Numbered from the stretch's first letter, positions 42,301-51,060 are shown. The stretch: DNA of 64,000 bases from Pseudomonadota bacterium (GCA_023451735.1 JAEXYH010000066.1:1-64000), one strand, 5' to 3'. The notes: a model not told the origin generated them from the letters alone. Program-made: numbers and translations.

Positions 42301-43541
42301 CTCGCCGCCGCCCGCGGATTGCGCCGATCCTCCTCCCAACCGAACACCGAGCGCCCGCCGAGGGACGCGGAGGCCTCGAGTTCGCCATCGACAAACTCCT
42401 TGAGCGATGGGCCGGACGCCATCCGCTCGAGCTGCCGTGCCTGGTCGTCGAGTCGCTTCAGGGTGTCCAGTTCATCGTCGCGGCCAAGCCGCGCATTCTG
42501 CACGGCCGACTTCAAAACGCGGATGGTCTCGTCATAGAGCTTGATGGGCACCGGATAGGGATGGCGGTCCTTGCCGCCATGAGCGAGCGAAAAGCGGGCG
42601 GGATCGCTGAAGCGATAGGGGGCGCCGTGGACGACTTCCGCGACCATCGCGAGGGAGCGCACCGTGCGCGCGCCGACGCCCGGTGTCAGCAGCAAGTCCG
42701 GAAAGTCGAGCGGCCCGCGCTCGGCCGCAGCGGCAAGGGTGCCGTGGAGGCGCCGCGTGAAGACGTCGCTAGAGCGGACTTCGTGATGCGCTGGCATGAT
42801 CAGATGCGGCAGCGGCGGCTGCGCGGCTTGCCTACCCGTCAACGCGGTGAATTCGTCCACGATGCCGTCGGCGCCCAGCGCCGTCAGTAGGTCGAGTTGC
42901 GCGCTCCGCGACGGTGCGGCGCGCTGGTCGGTCAGATTGACGACTTCGCCCTGCGGCGGGCCATCGATGGCGCTGTGCGGCGCATCGACGAAGCTCTTTA
43001 TGGTCTCGGAGTGCCAGTGATATCGGCGAGCCTGCTTGCTGGCCCCGTTCATGCCCTGCTGCACGACGGTCCAGCGGCCATCATCGGTGACGAAGAAGCC
43101 GTGCAAATAAAGGTCGAAGCCATCCTGGACGGCGGCGCTATCGACCTTGGCGACCAGACGGCTGGCGCGCGTGAGGGCGGCGGCATCGAAGCCTACGCGG
43201 TCGCCGAGCGCGCGGAGCTCATCCGGCGTCTTGCGGGAATGCTGGCCTCGGCCGCCGCAGACATGGATGCCCAGTTCGTCCTGCAGCGGCCCCAGACCTC
43301 GTTTGAGGGCGCCGATGACGCTGGTGGTGATCCCGGACGAATGCCAGTCCATCCCCATCACCGCGCCGAACGATTGAAACCAGAAAGGATGCGACAGGCG
43401 GCGAAGGAATTCGTCCCGACCGTAATGGTGCACAATCGCCTGGGTCACGATCGCGCCGAGCGACGACATGCGGGTCGCCAGCCACGCCGGCACGCGGCCG
43501 CCGTGAAGAGGAAGATCAGCACTGCCGGTCCGTTTCGCCAT
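42297..43541 (-). CDS. DUF763 domain-containing protein
   Basis: A 414-residue protein of the DUF763 family, length typical. Recognised stretches include the N-terminal RTGSADLPLHGGRVPAWLA, GMDWHSSGITTSVIGAL, ARRYHWHSETIKSFV and LLLTPGVGARTVRSLAMVAE, the last resembling a helix-hairpin-helix. Members are widespread in bacteria and archaea and sometimes linked to DNA metabolism, but no activity is established. It forms an operon with the hydrolase downstream. Confidence 0.85.
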   Translation of the reverse strand: MAKRTGSADLPLHGGRVPAWLATRMSSLGAIVTQAIVHHYGRDEFLRRLSHPFWFQSFGAVMGMDWHSSGITTSVIGALKRGLGPLQDELGIHVCGGRGQHSRKTPDELRALGDRVGFDAAALTRASRLVAKVDSAAVQDGFDLYLHGFFVTDDGRWTVVQQGMNGASKQARRYHWHSETIKSFVDAPHSAIDGPPQGEVVNLTDQRAAPSRSAQLDLLTALGADGIVDEFTALTGRQAAQPPLPHLIMPAHHEVRSSDVFTRRLHGTLAAAAERGPLDFPDLLLTPGVGARTVRSLAMVAEVVHGAPYRFSDPARFSLAHGGKDRHPYPVPIKLYDETIRVLKSAVQNARLGRDDELDTLKRLDDQARQLERMASGPSLKEFVDGELEASASLGGRSVFGWEEDRRNPRAAAR

Positions 43542-43612
43542 CAGCTTCAAATATCAGATTCTGCGCCCTCGCGCGCCTTTCAGTAGCCGCCGCTTGCTCG
43601 CGACCGGCTCCA

Positions 43613-44230
43613 TCAGCGATGCTCCTTCGCGCGATCCAGGGCAGTGCGCAACTTGTCACGTTTTGTCTTCCAGCGCTGCTGTTCCGCATCCGCACGTTTG
43701 TCGAGCTTCTCGCGTTCAGCCTGCAAGGCGGCGCATCGCGCGTCGTGCTCCTGTTCTGCGGCGTCGAGTGCCTGCTGCGCTTTGGCGATACGTGCCGATC
43801 GTCGCTCCCGCTGCTTCGCCTCGGCTATGTCCGCTCGGCGCTGCGCTTGGTCGCGCTCCCGCTGCTGCTGGTCGAACGCTGCCGCCGCCTTGCGCGCAGT
43901 GGCCCCATCGGGCTTACCGGTTTTGCCATCAGGCCGCCGCGCCGGCTCTTTTCGCTGCCTTGTCTGAACAGGCCCTTCTACCAGATCCTTCGGCAGGTCG
44001 CTCGTCACCCTGAACGCGCCATCTGTACCAACAGGCCTTCGCAGCACCGTGCCGGGATGCGCAAGCGTCGCCGCGACGACCGCGGCATCTTCGACCTCCT
44101 TGGCAAAACCCTGGTGAAATAAATTGCTGTCGGCGCCCCAAATCTGCAGCGCGGCCTTCATGGATGGAGCGGCAACGGCGAGGTCGTAGAAGCCGATGGA
44201 GGTTTGGTAGGTCTTAAGCTTTCTGGCCAT
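43613..44230 (-). CDS. Hypothetical protein with basic coiled-coil C-terminus
   Basis: A 205-residue protein. The N-terminal 95 residues are globular (MARKLKTYQTSIGFYDLAVA, then APSMKAALQIWGADSNLFHQ). The C-terminal half is a Lys/Arg/Ala/Gln helix or coiled coil (TARKAAAAFDQQQRERDQAQ onwards). Similar rhizobial proteins are sometimes labelled TolA because of the helix; no membrane anchor exists here, so that name is not supported. Function unknown. Confidence 0.75.
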   Translation of the reverse strand: MARKLKTYQTSIGFYDLAVAAPSMKAALQIWGADSNLFHQGFAKEVEDAAVVAATLAHPGTVLRRPVGTDGAFRVTSDLPKDLVEGPVQTRQRKEPARRPDGKTGKPDGATARKAAAAFDQQQRERDQAQRRADIAEAKQRERRSARIAKAQQALDAAEQEHDARCAALQAEREKLDKRADAEQQRWKTKRDKLRTALDRAKEHR

Positions 44231-44396
44231 CAGTCGCGGACCGGGCGCATCAGGGGCCATCCGGATCTACGCAAGGACAATTGCTCCTAAAAGGCTCAAC
44301 CTGCGGCAATTTAGAGAGCAGCGGCGGATGCTTCCCAAACGCGGGAAAGACCTCGACGAGACCGAGGTCTTTCCCATCCAACGTCGGCTATCGACG

Positions 44397-44935
44397 TTAC
44401 TTCTTCTTGTTCAAGTTTTGCGCCATTTCGAGGTGATGCTGCAAGTGCGGAAGCGTCTTCCCAGCCCAATCCTTGAGCTTCGGATCTTCCCCGCCTTTCG
44501 CATATCGTTCGAACAGCGACACCGCGTCCTTGTGTGCGCTGACTTGCATGGACGCATAGTCGGCCGTGAAGTCTTCCGCCTTGGCGTCCTTGAGCTTGTT
44601 GACAATCTTCTGGTGCGTATCGTCCAGTGCTGCCGGGAATTCCGCTTTCACGCCGCCGCCGACGAGCGCTTTGAGCTCTTCTGACGTCTTGGTGTGGTCG
44701 GTGATCATCTGCCCGGCGAACGTCTTCGCGTCGGCGTCTCCACGCTCCTGCGCCAGCTTGCTGGTCGCGATTTCGGTCATGTCGCTCATCGCGGCTTCCT
44801 TGACGAAATCGGCGGTGGTCGGCGCGACGCCGAGGACCGAATTCACGCCGGTTTCTCTCCCAGGGATTGCGCCGAGGCGTTCGCGGCAAGGGCAAGTGAC
44901 AGGATGGCGGCAGCGGCGAGAAATGACTTTTTCAT
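44397..44935 (-). pseudogene. Frameshifted DUF4142 protein
   Basis: ATG 44935 opens a signal peptide (MKKSFLAAAAILSLALAANA) that runs into TGA after SLGEKPA. The DUF4142 body continues in another frame: NSVLGVAPTTADFVKEAAMS, HQKIVNKLKDAK, LPHLQHHLEMAQNL. Adding one A to the AAA run (plus strand T 44852-44854) joins them as GEKTGVNSVLG, giving a normal exported helical-bundle protein of about 179 residues. This is either a real mutation or a sequencing error. DUF4142 proteins are stress associated. Confidence 0.75.
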
Positions 44936-44980
44936 CGTGTGGCCTTCATAAGTGAATCAGCGGAAGCGCTGCAGCCCGCA

Positions 44981-45005
44981 AATGTCCGAATTCGGTCCAT
45001 GTTCC
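44981..45005 (-). promoter_or_regulatory. EcfG-like promoter
   Basis: On the minus strand: GGAAC, 16 bases, CATT, one mismatch to consensus, ending 46 bases before the DUF4142 start. It is of the same form as 2933-2957. Confidence 0.45.
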
Positions 45006-45105
45006 ACGGGCGGGCCTGCGCTTGAGAGGAATGCTGCATCCGGGCTTGCGGTCACCTCCGGTCCGCGTCACGACTGCAGGGTCGAGGCACATTGCGAGGA
45101 CGCAC

Positions 45106-46143
45106 ATGCGAGCGCTGGAGCTTTCCCATCCTTGGGGCACCGAGAACCTGAAGATCGTTGAACATGCCGATCCCGCGCCCGGCAAAGGCGAGGTCGTGGT
45201 GAAGATGCGCACGATCTCCCTCAATTTCCGAGATACGGCGATCATCGCGAAAGGCGGCTATTCGGCTGGTGCCGCCGATGCGCCGCCGATCATCCCTTTT
45301 TCCGACGGTTGCGGCATCGTCGCGGCGATTGGCGAAGGAGTGCGCCGCGTCGCCGTGGGCGACCGCGTCTCGACCTTGTTCTTTCCTAACTGGCAGGCCG
45401 GCCCGCCGACGCCGGACAAGCGCGACGGACCGCTGGGGTCGCCCGGCGCACCCGGAGCGGCGAGGGAACTCGCTCTGTTTCCGGAAACGGCGGTTTCGAA
45501 AGTGCCCGACTATCTGACCGATGAAGAAGTGGCGACGCTTCCGTGTGCCGCACTGACAGCATGGCGGGCGATGTTCGTCGACGCGCGCCTCGACCCCGGC
45601 GACACCGTGGTGTTGCAGGGAACGGGCGGCGTCTCGATCTTCGGCTTGCAGTTCGCGAAGGCGGCAGGGCTGCGAACGATCATCACATCGTCTTCAGAAG
45701 AAAAGCTCGCTCGGGCCACGGCACTCGGGGCGACCCACACGGTGAACTATAATGATGTTCCCGATTGGCACCGTCCGGTCCGCGAACTGACCGGCGGTCG
45801 CGGCGCCGACTTCATCATGGAAGTCGGAGGAGCGGGTACGTTGATCGAAAGCCTGAAGTCCGTCCGCATGGCGGGACATATCGCGGTTATTGGCGTGCTG
45901 ACCGATGCGAGTGCCCCACCAGCGAAGCTCTCCGCTTCGGTGATGATCGCAACCGCGGCGAAGGTGCAGGGCTTATCGGTTGGTTCCCGGGAAATGTTCG
46001 AGGCGATGTGCCGAGCGTTGATCCTGCATCGCATCCGGCCGGTGATCGACCGTGTGCTCCCTTGGACTGATGCCCGGCTTGCCGTCGAGGAAATGGCGCG
46101 CGGCAGCCATTTCGGCAAGATCGTGCTGACCTTCGATAGCTGA
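45106..46143 (+). CDS. MDR family alcohol dehydrogenase / quinone-reductase-like
   Basis: A 345-residue medium-chain dehydrogenase. The GroES-like domain comes first (KMRTISLNFRDTAIIAKGG, then PFSDGCGIVAAIGEG). The Rossmann domain has VVLQGTGGVSIFGLQFAKAA and ALGATHTVNY. The usual catalytic-zinc Cys is replaced in LNFRDTAI, so it is probably a zinc-free NADPH-dependent oxidoreductase of the quinone-reductase type. The start ATG 45106 gives the family N-terminus. Confidence 0.88.
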   Translation: MRALELSHPWGTENLKIVEHADPAPGKGEVVVKMRTISLNFRDTAIIAKGGYSAGAADAPPIIPFSDGCGIVAAIGEGVRRVAVGDRVSTLFFPNWQAGPPTPDKRDGPLGSPGAPGAARELALFPETAVSKVPDYLTDEEVATLPCAALTAWRAMFVDARLDPGDTVVLQGTGGVSIFGLQFAKAAGLRTIITSSSEEKLARATALGATHTVNYNDVPDWHRPVRELTGGRGADFIMEVGGAGTLIESLKSVRMAGHIAVIGVLTDASAPPAKLSASVMIATAAKVQGLSVGSREMFEAMCRALILHRIRPVIDRVLPWTDARLAVEEMARGSHFGKIVLTFDS

Positions 46144-46187
46144 CGTTGCTTAAGCATTCACCTCAGCACTACTAGTCGGAACGCGCA

Positions 46188-46385
46188 TCAACGGAGCCGC
46201 TCTTTCTCGTCGGGAGTTGTTTCGGGACGCCATTCCCAACCGCCAGCTTTATATTCATAGAATCCAACGAGCTGTCCTTCAGTGTCGCTTCCAGGCGCTA
46301 TGACCGGCACACTGTTGCTAGGCGCGCTCAGTTGCTCGCCAGCCTTCGGCCCATTCACGCAGCGGCCAGCGTAGTTCTCTGCCAT
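46188..46385 (-). CDS. Small hypothetical protein (65 aa)
   Basis: A 65-residue soluble protein beginning MAENYAGRCVNGPKAGEQLS and ending GGWEWRPETTPDEKERLR. I recall similar short proteins in Bradyrhizobium-type genomes, without known function. An in-frame GTG at 46424 would add 13 residues. The 256 bases beyond (46386-46641) hold nothing recognisable. Confidence 0.6.
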   Translation of the reverse strand: MAENYAGRCVNGPKAGEQLSAPSNSVPVIAPGSDTEGQLVGFYEYKAGGWEWRPETTPDEKERLR

Positions 46386-46641
46386 CACAATTTCCGGTCT
46401 TTTGCCGACACGAACATGTTTCACGCAAGTCTGTCGCGTGGATTCGAGGGTTTAGAAAGTACAGGTATAAAAGGCCCTGCCGAAATGGGGCACACGCCGA
46501 GAACAGGTTAGATTGCCACGCGTACCAATGCGTTGCTGTCGCGACGAGAAACCGGCAAAACCGCCGCGTCCATCATCCCCGTTCTGGACGGTTGACACCC
46601 GGCGTGTGCTGCCTCGGCAATAGCGCTGACGTGGAAAGGTT

Positions 46642-47667
46642 TCAGGCGAACGCCCTAATCGCGGAAACGACCTCGCTTGGCGCGCTGAGATGCGGACAGT
46701 GGCCCGTGGCTTTCAGGACAGCCAGCGTGCTCCCCGGAATAGCGGCATGTACGTAGGCTCCGGCCTCCACGGGTGCGATCGCATCTTCCGAGCATTGCAG
46801 GATCAACGACGGGCGGGTGACCAGAGGCAGGTCGGCGCGGCTGTCGGACCTGAACGTGACACGCGCGAACTCCCGAGCGATGACCGGGTCCATGCGGCAG
46901 AAGCTGTCGTTGAGCTCCTCCGCGAGATGCGGACGATCCGCATTACCCATGATCGCCGGAGCCATCGCCGCCGACCAGTCGACGTAGTGGTTCTCAAGGA
47001 ATTGCAGTAGCTCGCCGATGCGATCCTGCGAGAAGCCGCCGACATAGCCGACGTCATCAATGTAGCGGGCCGAGGGGCCGATAAGCACCAGGCGGCCGAA
47101 CATCTGAGGTGCGGCGATGGATGCAAGCACTGCGATCATCGCGCTCACCGAGTGAGCGACCAGAACGGCGTCGCGGAGCCCAAGAACGTCGCCGATCTCC
47201 GTCAGGTCCGCGGCATATCCGGATAGGGAGTCGTATTTCTCGCTGTTGTAGGCAGCCACGTCGGATCGGCCTGAGCCAACGTGGTCGAACAGGACGACCT
47301 TGAAGTCCTGCTCCAATTGTGGGGCCACGAAGCGCCACATCTGCTGGTCGCAGCCAAACCCGTGGGCGAAAACCATGGCGGTGTCGCCGCGGCCTGACAG
47401 ATGAACGTTGTTGCGGCGTATGACCGCGGTCCGGCGGTGCCGCTCGGACGACACGTACTGTTCGCCCTTCTCGTCGATCCAGGCAGAGGCGGCCTCTTCT
47501 GTCACGTAGACCCCCGCCAGGGGGATCCAGACGCCGGGCGCGCGTCGATGTTCGACAACCCAGCCGCCACTGCTATCCGATTGTTGAACTCTCAGAACCC
47601 GACGCAAGCCGACCTCCGGCCGATGCGGATGACGCCTGTCTGCCGCGAGCGTCGGGAATTGGGACAT
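46642..47667 (-). CDS. RsbQ/KAI2-like alpha/beta hydrolase with N-terminal extension
   Basis: A 341-residue protein. Residues about 80-341 match RsbQ- and KAI2-like hydrolases: RNNVHLSGRGDTAMVFAHGF, CDQQMWRFVAP, nucleophile VAHSVSAMIAV, Asp in CSEDAIAPV and His in GHCPHLS. In Bacillus, RsbQ works with the PAS phosphatase RsbP in energy-stress signalling. The first 75 residues (WVVEHRRAPGVWIPLAGVYV) are not part of that fold and may be an extra domain or a wrong start. No rsbP-like neighbour is seen. Confidence 0.8.
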   Translation of the reverse strand: MSQFPTLAADRRHPHRPEVGLRRVLRVQQSDSSGGWVVEHRRAPGVWIPLAGVYVTEEAASAWIDEKGEQYVSSERHRRTAVIRRNNVHLSGRGDTAMVFAHGFGCDQQMWRFVAPQLEQDFKVVLFDHVGSGRSDVAAYNSEKYDSLSGYAADLTEIGDVLGLRDAVLVAHSVSAMIAVLASIAAPQMFGRLVLIGPSARYIDDVGYVGGFSQDRIGELLQFLENHYVDWSAAMAPAIMGNADRPHLAEELNDSFCRMDPVIAREFARVTFRSDSRADLPLVTRPSLILQCSEDAIAPVEAGAYVHAAIPGSTLAVLKATGHCPHLSAPSEVVSAIRAFA

Positions 47668-47962
47668 CGGTTCATCGGGGATGAAATCATCAAATGTAGC
47701 TGCATGCTAATCAAATGTCGGCGGGCCGTCCCGGACGTCGGCCGGTCGCGGATCTCACCGATTGTGAATCCTGGGGAGCGGAGATTGTTCCAGTTCGTGA
47801 GAAGGCCGAAATACCGGCCTGCCGGCAGGCGAAGCCAAGCGTCCACAACGACGCTTCCTGCGCGAACGACCATCTCCATCAACCCGGAACTTTAGGAGCC
47901 AATTCCATAGCGCTGCCGATATATCGGGACTGCGATCTTTTCGGCTTGCCCAGGAGCACAGG

Positions 47963-48913
47963 ATGCGTGGTCTCACCCGTTTCGCCGTCGTCGCGGCAAC
48001 CGCTTTGCTGATGATCGGTTCGGCGCAGGCGGCCGAGAAGGTGGTCCGCATCGCCCACCAGAAGCTCAGCACGCTTGCTATCCTGCGCTCAACGGGACAG
48101 CTCGAGGAGAAGCTTAAGACACTAGGCTACAAGACGACGTGGACTGAATTCACCGCGGGGCCGCAGCTCTTGGAAGGCCTGAACGTAGGCGCCGTCGATT
48201 TCGGGCATACCGGCGAGGCGCCTCCGATCTTCGCTCAGGCCGCCGGTGCCGATTTGCTCTATGTCGGCAACGAGCCAGAATCCCCGACAAGCGAGGCCAT
48301 CCTTGTGAAGAAGGACAGCGCCATCCGCTCGGTGGCCGAGCTGAAAGGCATGCGTGTTGCCCTCAACAAAGGGTCGAACGTCCATTACCTGCTGGTACGG
48401 GCGCTGAAGGAAGCCGGTCTCAAGTATTCCGACATCACCGTCGTCTACCTGACGCCTGCGGATGCGCGGGCCGCGTTCGTGGCGGGTTCGGTAGACGCCT
48501 GGGTCATCTGGGATCCGTTCCGGGCGTCGGCCGAGGCGACCGCCGATGCGCGCACGCTGAAGGACGGGTCGGGCATCGTCGCCAACCATGAATTCTATCT
48601 GGCCTCGAAAAAGTTCGCTAACGCTAATCCCGAGGTGATCTCTGTGATCGTCACCGCCGTCGCCGAGGAAGGTGAAAGCATGAAGGCCAACATTCCGGAT
48701 GTTGCGGCGAAATTCAGCCAGGCTGTCGGCATACCGGCCCCGATCCTTGAGACTGCACTGAAGCGGACGGCATATGGAGCAAGACCCATCACGGCGAAGG
48801 TCGCATCGGATCAGCAGAAGATCGCGGACGCATTCCTGCAGCTCGGCCTCATTCCGAAAGCGATCAAGATCACTGATGCCGTTCCGGCGGACGCGGTCTC
48901 AGCGGTCCGATAG
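47963..48913 (+). CDS. SsuA-like ABC solute-binding protein
   Basis: A 316-residue periplasmic binding protein of the aliphatic sulfonate/nitrate/taurine type. The signal peptide is RFAVVAATALLMIGSAQAAE, with the family pattern WTEFTAGPQLLEGLNVGAVD, DFGHTGEAPP, LKGMRVALNKGSNVHYLLV and VDAWVIWDPF. The permease and ATPase genes that normally accompany ssuA are absent on both sides, so it is an orphan here. The 295-base stretch upstream (47668-47962) shows no gene. Confidence 0.88.
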   Translation: MRGLTRFAVVAATALLMIGSAQAAEKVVRIAHQKLSTLAILRSTGQLEEKLKTLGYKTTWTEFTAGPQLLEGLNVGAVDFGHTGEAPPIFAQAAGADLLYVGNEPESPTSEAILVKKDSAIRSVAELKGMRVALNKGSNVHYLLVRALKEAGLKYSDITVVYLTPADARAAFVAGSVDAWVIWDPFRASAEATADARTLKDGSGIVANHEFYLASKKFANANPEVISVIVTAVAEEGESMKANIPDVAAKFSQAVGIPAPILETALKRTAYGARPITAKVASDQQKIADAFLQLGLIPKAIKITDAVPADAVSAVR

Positions 48914-48950
48914 AGCGATTGTCGCGAGTTGGCTTCTGGAAATAAGCTGA

Positions 48951-49170
48951 GGCCCGGCGCGCCGGGGGAATGCTGGAGGAGATGCGCCGGGCTTTGCCCA
49001 AGGGAGATAGGGGTTCCCGTTAGACGGTTCATCAAACCACCGACCTCGACGATTGGCTAGTGGCAAGGCCTTTGCTAAAGCGTGGGCCGATAGTGGGCTG
49101 TCCTTCATCGAGTGATCTCGTCCCATGCCGTTCCAGGTCCATGCAACCGACGTTGCCTGCTGTCTCCGCA
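48951..49170 (+). repeat. Duplicated leader and 5' end, copy B
   Basis: This covers the leader and beginning of the intact MPFQV-family gene and resembles 40411-40640 (blocks GCGCCGGGCTTTGCC, ATCAAA-CACCGACCTC, TGGCTAGTGGCA). Conservation ahead of the start codon suggests a shared promoter or RNA structure. Confidence 0.55.
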
Positions 49171-49316
49171 TTCGCCGGGACACATTGGAAGGCGCGCGGA
49201 AGAAGGCCCGGGAGCTGATCGAGAGCAACTACTGGGATGTCCAGATCGAGTTTCCGGACGGCCGTTTGATGAAGGTCGAATTCCGGACGATTGCGTCAGG
49301 TTCTGATGAGGCGTAG
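49125..49316 (+). CDS. Small MPFQV-family protein (63 aa)
   Basis: A 63-residue soluble protein (MPFQVHATDVACCLRIRRDT, then EGARKKARELIESN, YWDVQIEFPDGRLMKVEFRT). It forms a compact beta-alpha-beta pattern. No function is known. A degraded relative lies at 40588. The last 21 bases overlap the convergent gene at 49296. Confidence 0.65.
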   Translation: MPFQVHATDVACCLRIRRDTLEGARKKARELIESNYWDVQIEFPDGRLMKVEFRTIASGSDEA

Positions 49317-49493
49317 CCGGCCGAAGCCATCGCGTACGCGCTGCGCCGCCGTCGGCACGTCGTCCCGGTCGAGACGTTCCAGAACGGCCATGATGGTTCC
49401 GTCGGCATCGCGTGGGCCGGGCTCTAGATAGGCTGACAAGATCGCCTCGATGTCGAGCACGGCAGCGGCCAATGTCTCCGGATCACGCATCAC
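49296..49493 (-). CDS. Small hypothetical protein (65 aa)
   Basis: A 65-residue helical soluble protein (DPETLAAAVLDIEAILSAYL, DGTIMAVLERLDRDDVPTAA). It follows the DNA ligase gene with a 4-base ATGA overlap, so it is its operon partner. The family is unknown to me. Confidence 0.55.
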   Translation of the reverse strand: MMRDPETLAAAVLDIEAILSAYLEPGPRDADGTIMAVLERLDRDDVPTAAQRVRDGFGRLRLIRT

Positions 49494-50419
49494 AGATCCT
49501 CCCGAAAGCCTTTGAAGATGGGATGTCGCAACTTCCCCTCCGCCGACTTCGCCCGATACTCGATCTCGGCGGCAAGCGACGGCCTTACCCAGACAGCATT
49601 CGGTTTCTTGATCTTGCGGCTGAAGGCCTGAGTTTTCTGTACGAGCGGCGCGAGGCGCTTCCGGACATCGGTCACCACACCCGGCGTGAAGCCGTGATCA
49701 ACCTTCCCGGCATAGATCAATTCGTCGCCGTCCTGTCGGCCGACGATGAGGCCATCGAACCGGCTCTCCTTCATCGCATAGCCAACGATCGATAGCGTCT
49801 CCCGCTGGCGGCAAGTCATTTTGAGCCAGGCATCCGTGCGGTCGGAGACATAGCGACTATCCGCCCGCTTAGACACCACGCCCTCAAGACCCATGCCGCA
49901 TGCGGTCTCGAACATGTGGGCGCCGTCGGCCTCGAAGCTTTGGCTAAGCAAGATGTGGCTTCCCTTCAGGAGCTTCGCCAGTTCGGCCTTGCGCGTGGTG
50001 AGCGGCGCTTTTCGCATGTCGAAGCCGTTCAAATAGAGAAGATCGAAAGCGTACATGACGAGTTTTTCGGACGGCTTACTCGACTTCATCGCCTTCTGCA
50101 GGACCGAGAAATCAGTGGTGCCGTCGGCCGCCGGCCCGCCCACCACCCCGTCGATGATCGCGGACTTTGTCTTCAGGTGCCATGCGTCGGTCGCGATCTT
50201 CTTGAACCGGTCGGTCCAGTCGTGGCCGTTGCGGGTGTAGACCTTGATGGCCTCGTTGATGATGTGGACCTGCACCCGATAGCCGTCGAATTTGATCTCA
50301 TGGACCCAGCGGTCGCCTGCAGGGACGCGACCGATCGAGGACGCCAGAGCGGGTTTCACGAAACCCGGATACTTCGCGCGGACGCCGCCATCCGGGGCTT
50401 TGACCTTCGCGTAGGGCAT
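49490..50419 (-). CDS. LigD-type ATP-dependent DNA ligase domain protein, altered motif
   Basis: A 309-residue stand-alone ligase. Motif I has the AMP-Lys in HEIKFDGYRVQ. The region normally LDGE or IDGEVVVPAADG reads IIDGVVGGPAADG, so the metal-binding Glu is Val. Then come AFDLLYLNG (motif IIIa), GLEGVVSKR (motif IV) and WLKMTC (motif V), and an OB fold from about residue 215. Polymerase and phosphoesterase domains of full LigD are absent. With the Glu changed, adenylation may be weak or lost; homologues act in NHEJ-type end joining with Ku. Confidence 0.85.
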   Translation of the reverse strand: MPYAKVKAPDGGVRAKYPGFVKPALASSIGRVPAGDRWVHEIKFDGYRVQVHIINEAIKVYTRNGHDWTDRFKKIATDAWHLKTKSAIIDGVVGGPAADGTTDFSVLQKAMKSSKPSEKLVMYAFDLLYLNGFDMRKAPLTTRKAELAKLLKGSHILLSQSFEADGAHMFETACGMGLEGVVSKRADSRYVSDRTDAWLKMTCRQRETLSIVGYAMKESRFDGLIVGRQDGDELIYAGKVDHGFTPGVVTDVRKRLAPLVQKTQAFSRKIKKPNAVWVRPSLAAEIEYRAKSAEGKLRHPIFKGFREDL

Positions 50420-50426
50420 CGGCGCC

Positions 50427-50648
50427 TCACGCTTTGATATTGCGGTATCGCCGGCTCCCGCCAGACGAGGAATAGAGGTCGAGCGCGAGCCGGTGAGCCG
50501 ACTGTAGATGGTCGATGACGGCGGGATCGGTGATCTTGTCCAATTTGATGAGGGCCGCGCCGAGGTGCCCGACGAGATCTAACAGGGTGTCCGGCCCGGG
50601 TGCCGCAGCGTCGAATTCCGGCGCGATCGAGGGACTGATATCGCTCAT
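50427..50648 (-). CDS. Small hypothetical protein (73 aa)
   Basis: A 73-residue helical protein (GPDTLLDLVGHLGAALIKLD, then PAVIDHLQSAHRLALDLYSS). No family is recognised. It lies 7 bases upstream of the ligase start and overlaps the preceding gene's stop by 4 bases, so it is in the middle of a likely operon 50995-49296. Confidence 0.6.
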   Translation of the reverse strand: MSDISPSIAPEFDAAAPGPDTLLDLVGHLGAALIKLDKITDPAVIDHLQSAHRLALDLYSSSGGSRRYRNIKA

Positions 50649-50995
50649 GGCTTTAGCCGCAGCGGCAACTGGCGCTCCGGATGCACATGGCGATGGACGA
50701 AATCTTCCAGCCAGGCTGGCACGTCCTCATAGGCAAGATCGCTGCGCTCTTGGATCTCGCGCGCGACATCGGCCGTCACATCTCGCGACCAGTTCTCGGT
50801 AGTGTTAAAGGCTACGACGCAGAGGGGGTCGGAATACTCGCCGCGCATCAGGTCGGTGATGACGGTCTCCAGGTCTGTGCCACTGATATCGGCTTCCCGC
50901 CAGACACAGCCCCCGGGACCGTGACAATCGACGACGAGGTACACGGTATCGTGGACACCGGCCGGCACCACGGATGGACTCCATCCTGAACGCAT
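50645..50995 (-). CDS. Hypothetical protein (116 aa), first gene of the ligase operon
   Basis: A 116-residue soluble protein with a beta-rich N-terminus (AGVHDTVYLVVDCHGPGGCV) and helical C-terminus (SRDVTADVAREIQERSDLAY). ATG 50995 is chosen. Family unknown; its position ahead of a DNA ligase and a weak EcfG-like promoter 30 bases upstream suggest stress-linked expression. Confidence 0.6.
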   Translation of the reverse strand: MRSGWSPSVVPAGVHDTVYLVVDCHGPGGCVWREADISGTDLETVITDLMRGEYSDPLCVVAFNTTENWSRDVTADVAREIQERSDLAYEDVPAWLEDFVHRHVHPERQLPLRLKP

Positions 50996-51025
50996 GACGC
51001 AACTCCGCAACTGAACGGCGGATTC

Positions 51026-51050
51026 AAGAGACGCTCTGATGATTCGTTCC
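51026..51050 (-). promoter_or_regulatory. Weak EcfG-like promoter
   Basis: On the minus strand: GGAAC, 16 bases, TCTT, ending 30 bases before the start at 50995. It is divergent from the plus-strand motif at 51061. Confidence 0.3.
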
Positions 51051-51060
51051 GGGGTAGTAT

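Noticed and set aside
43613..44230. TolA as identity of the coiled-coil protein
   Set aside because: No membrane anchor, no TolA domain III pattern, and no tol-pal neighbours; only the helix composition is similar.
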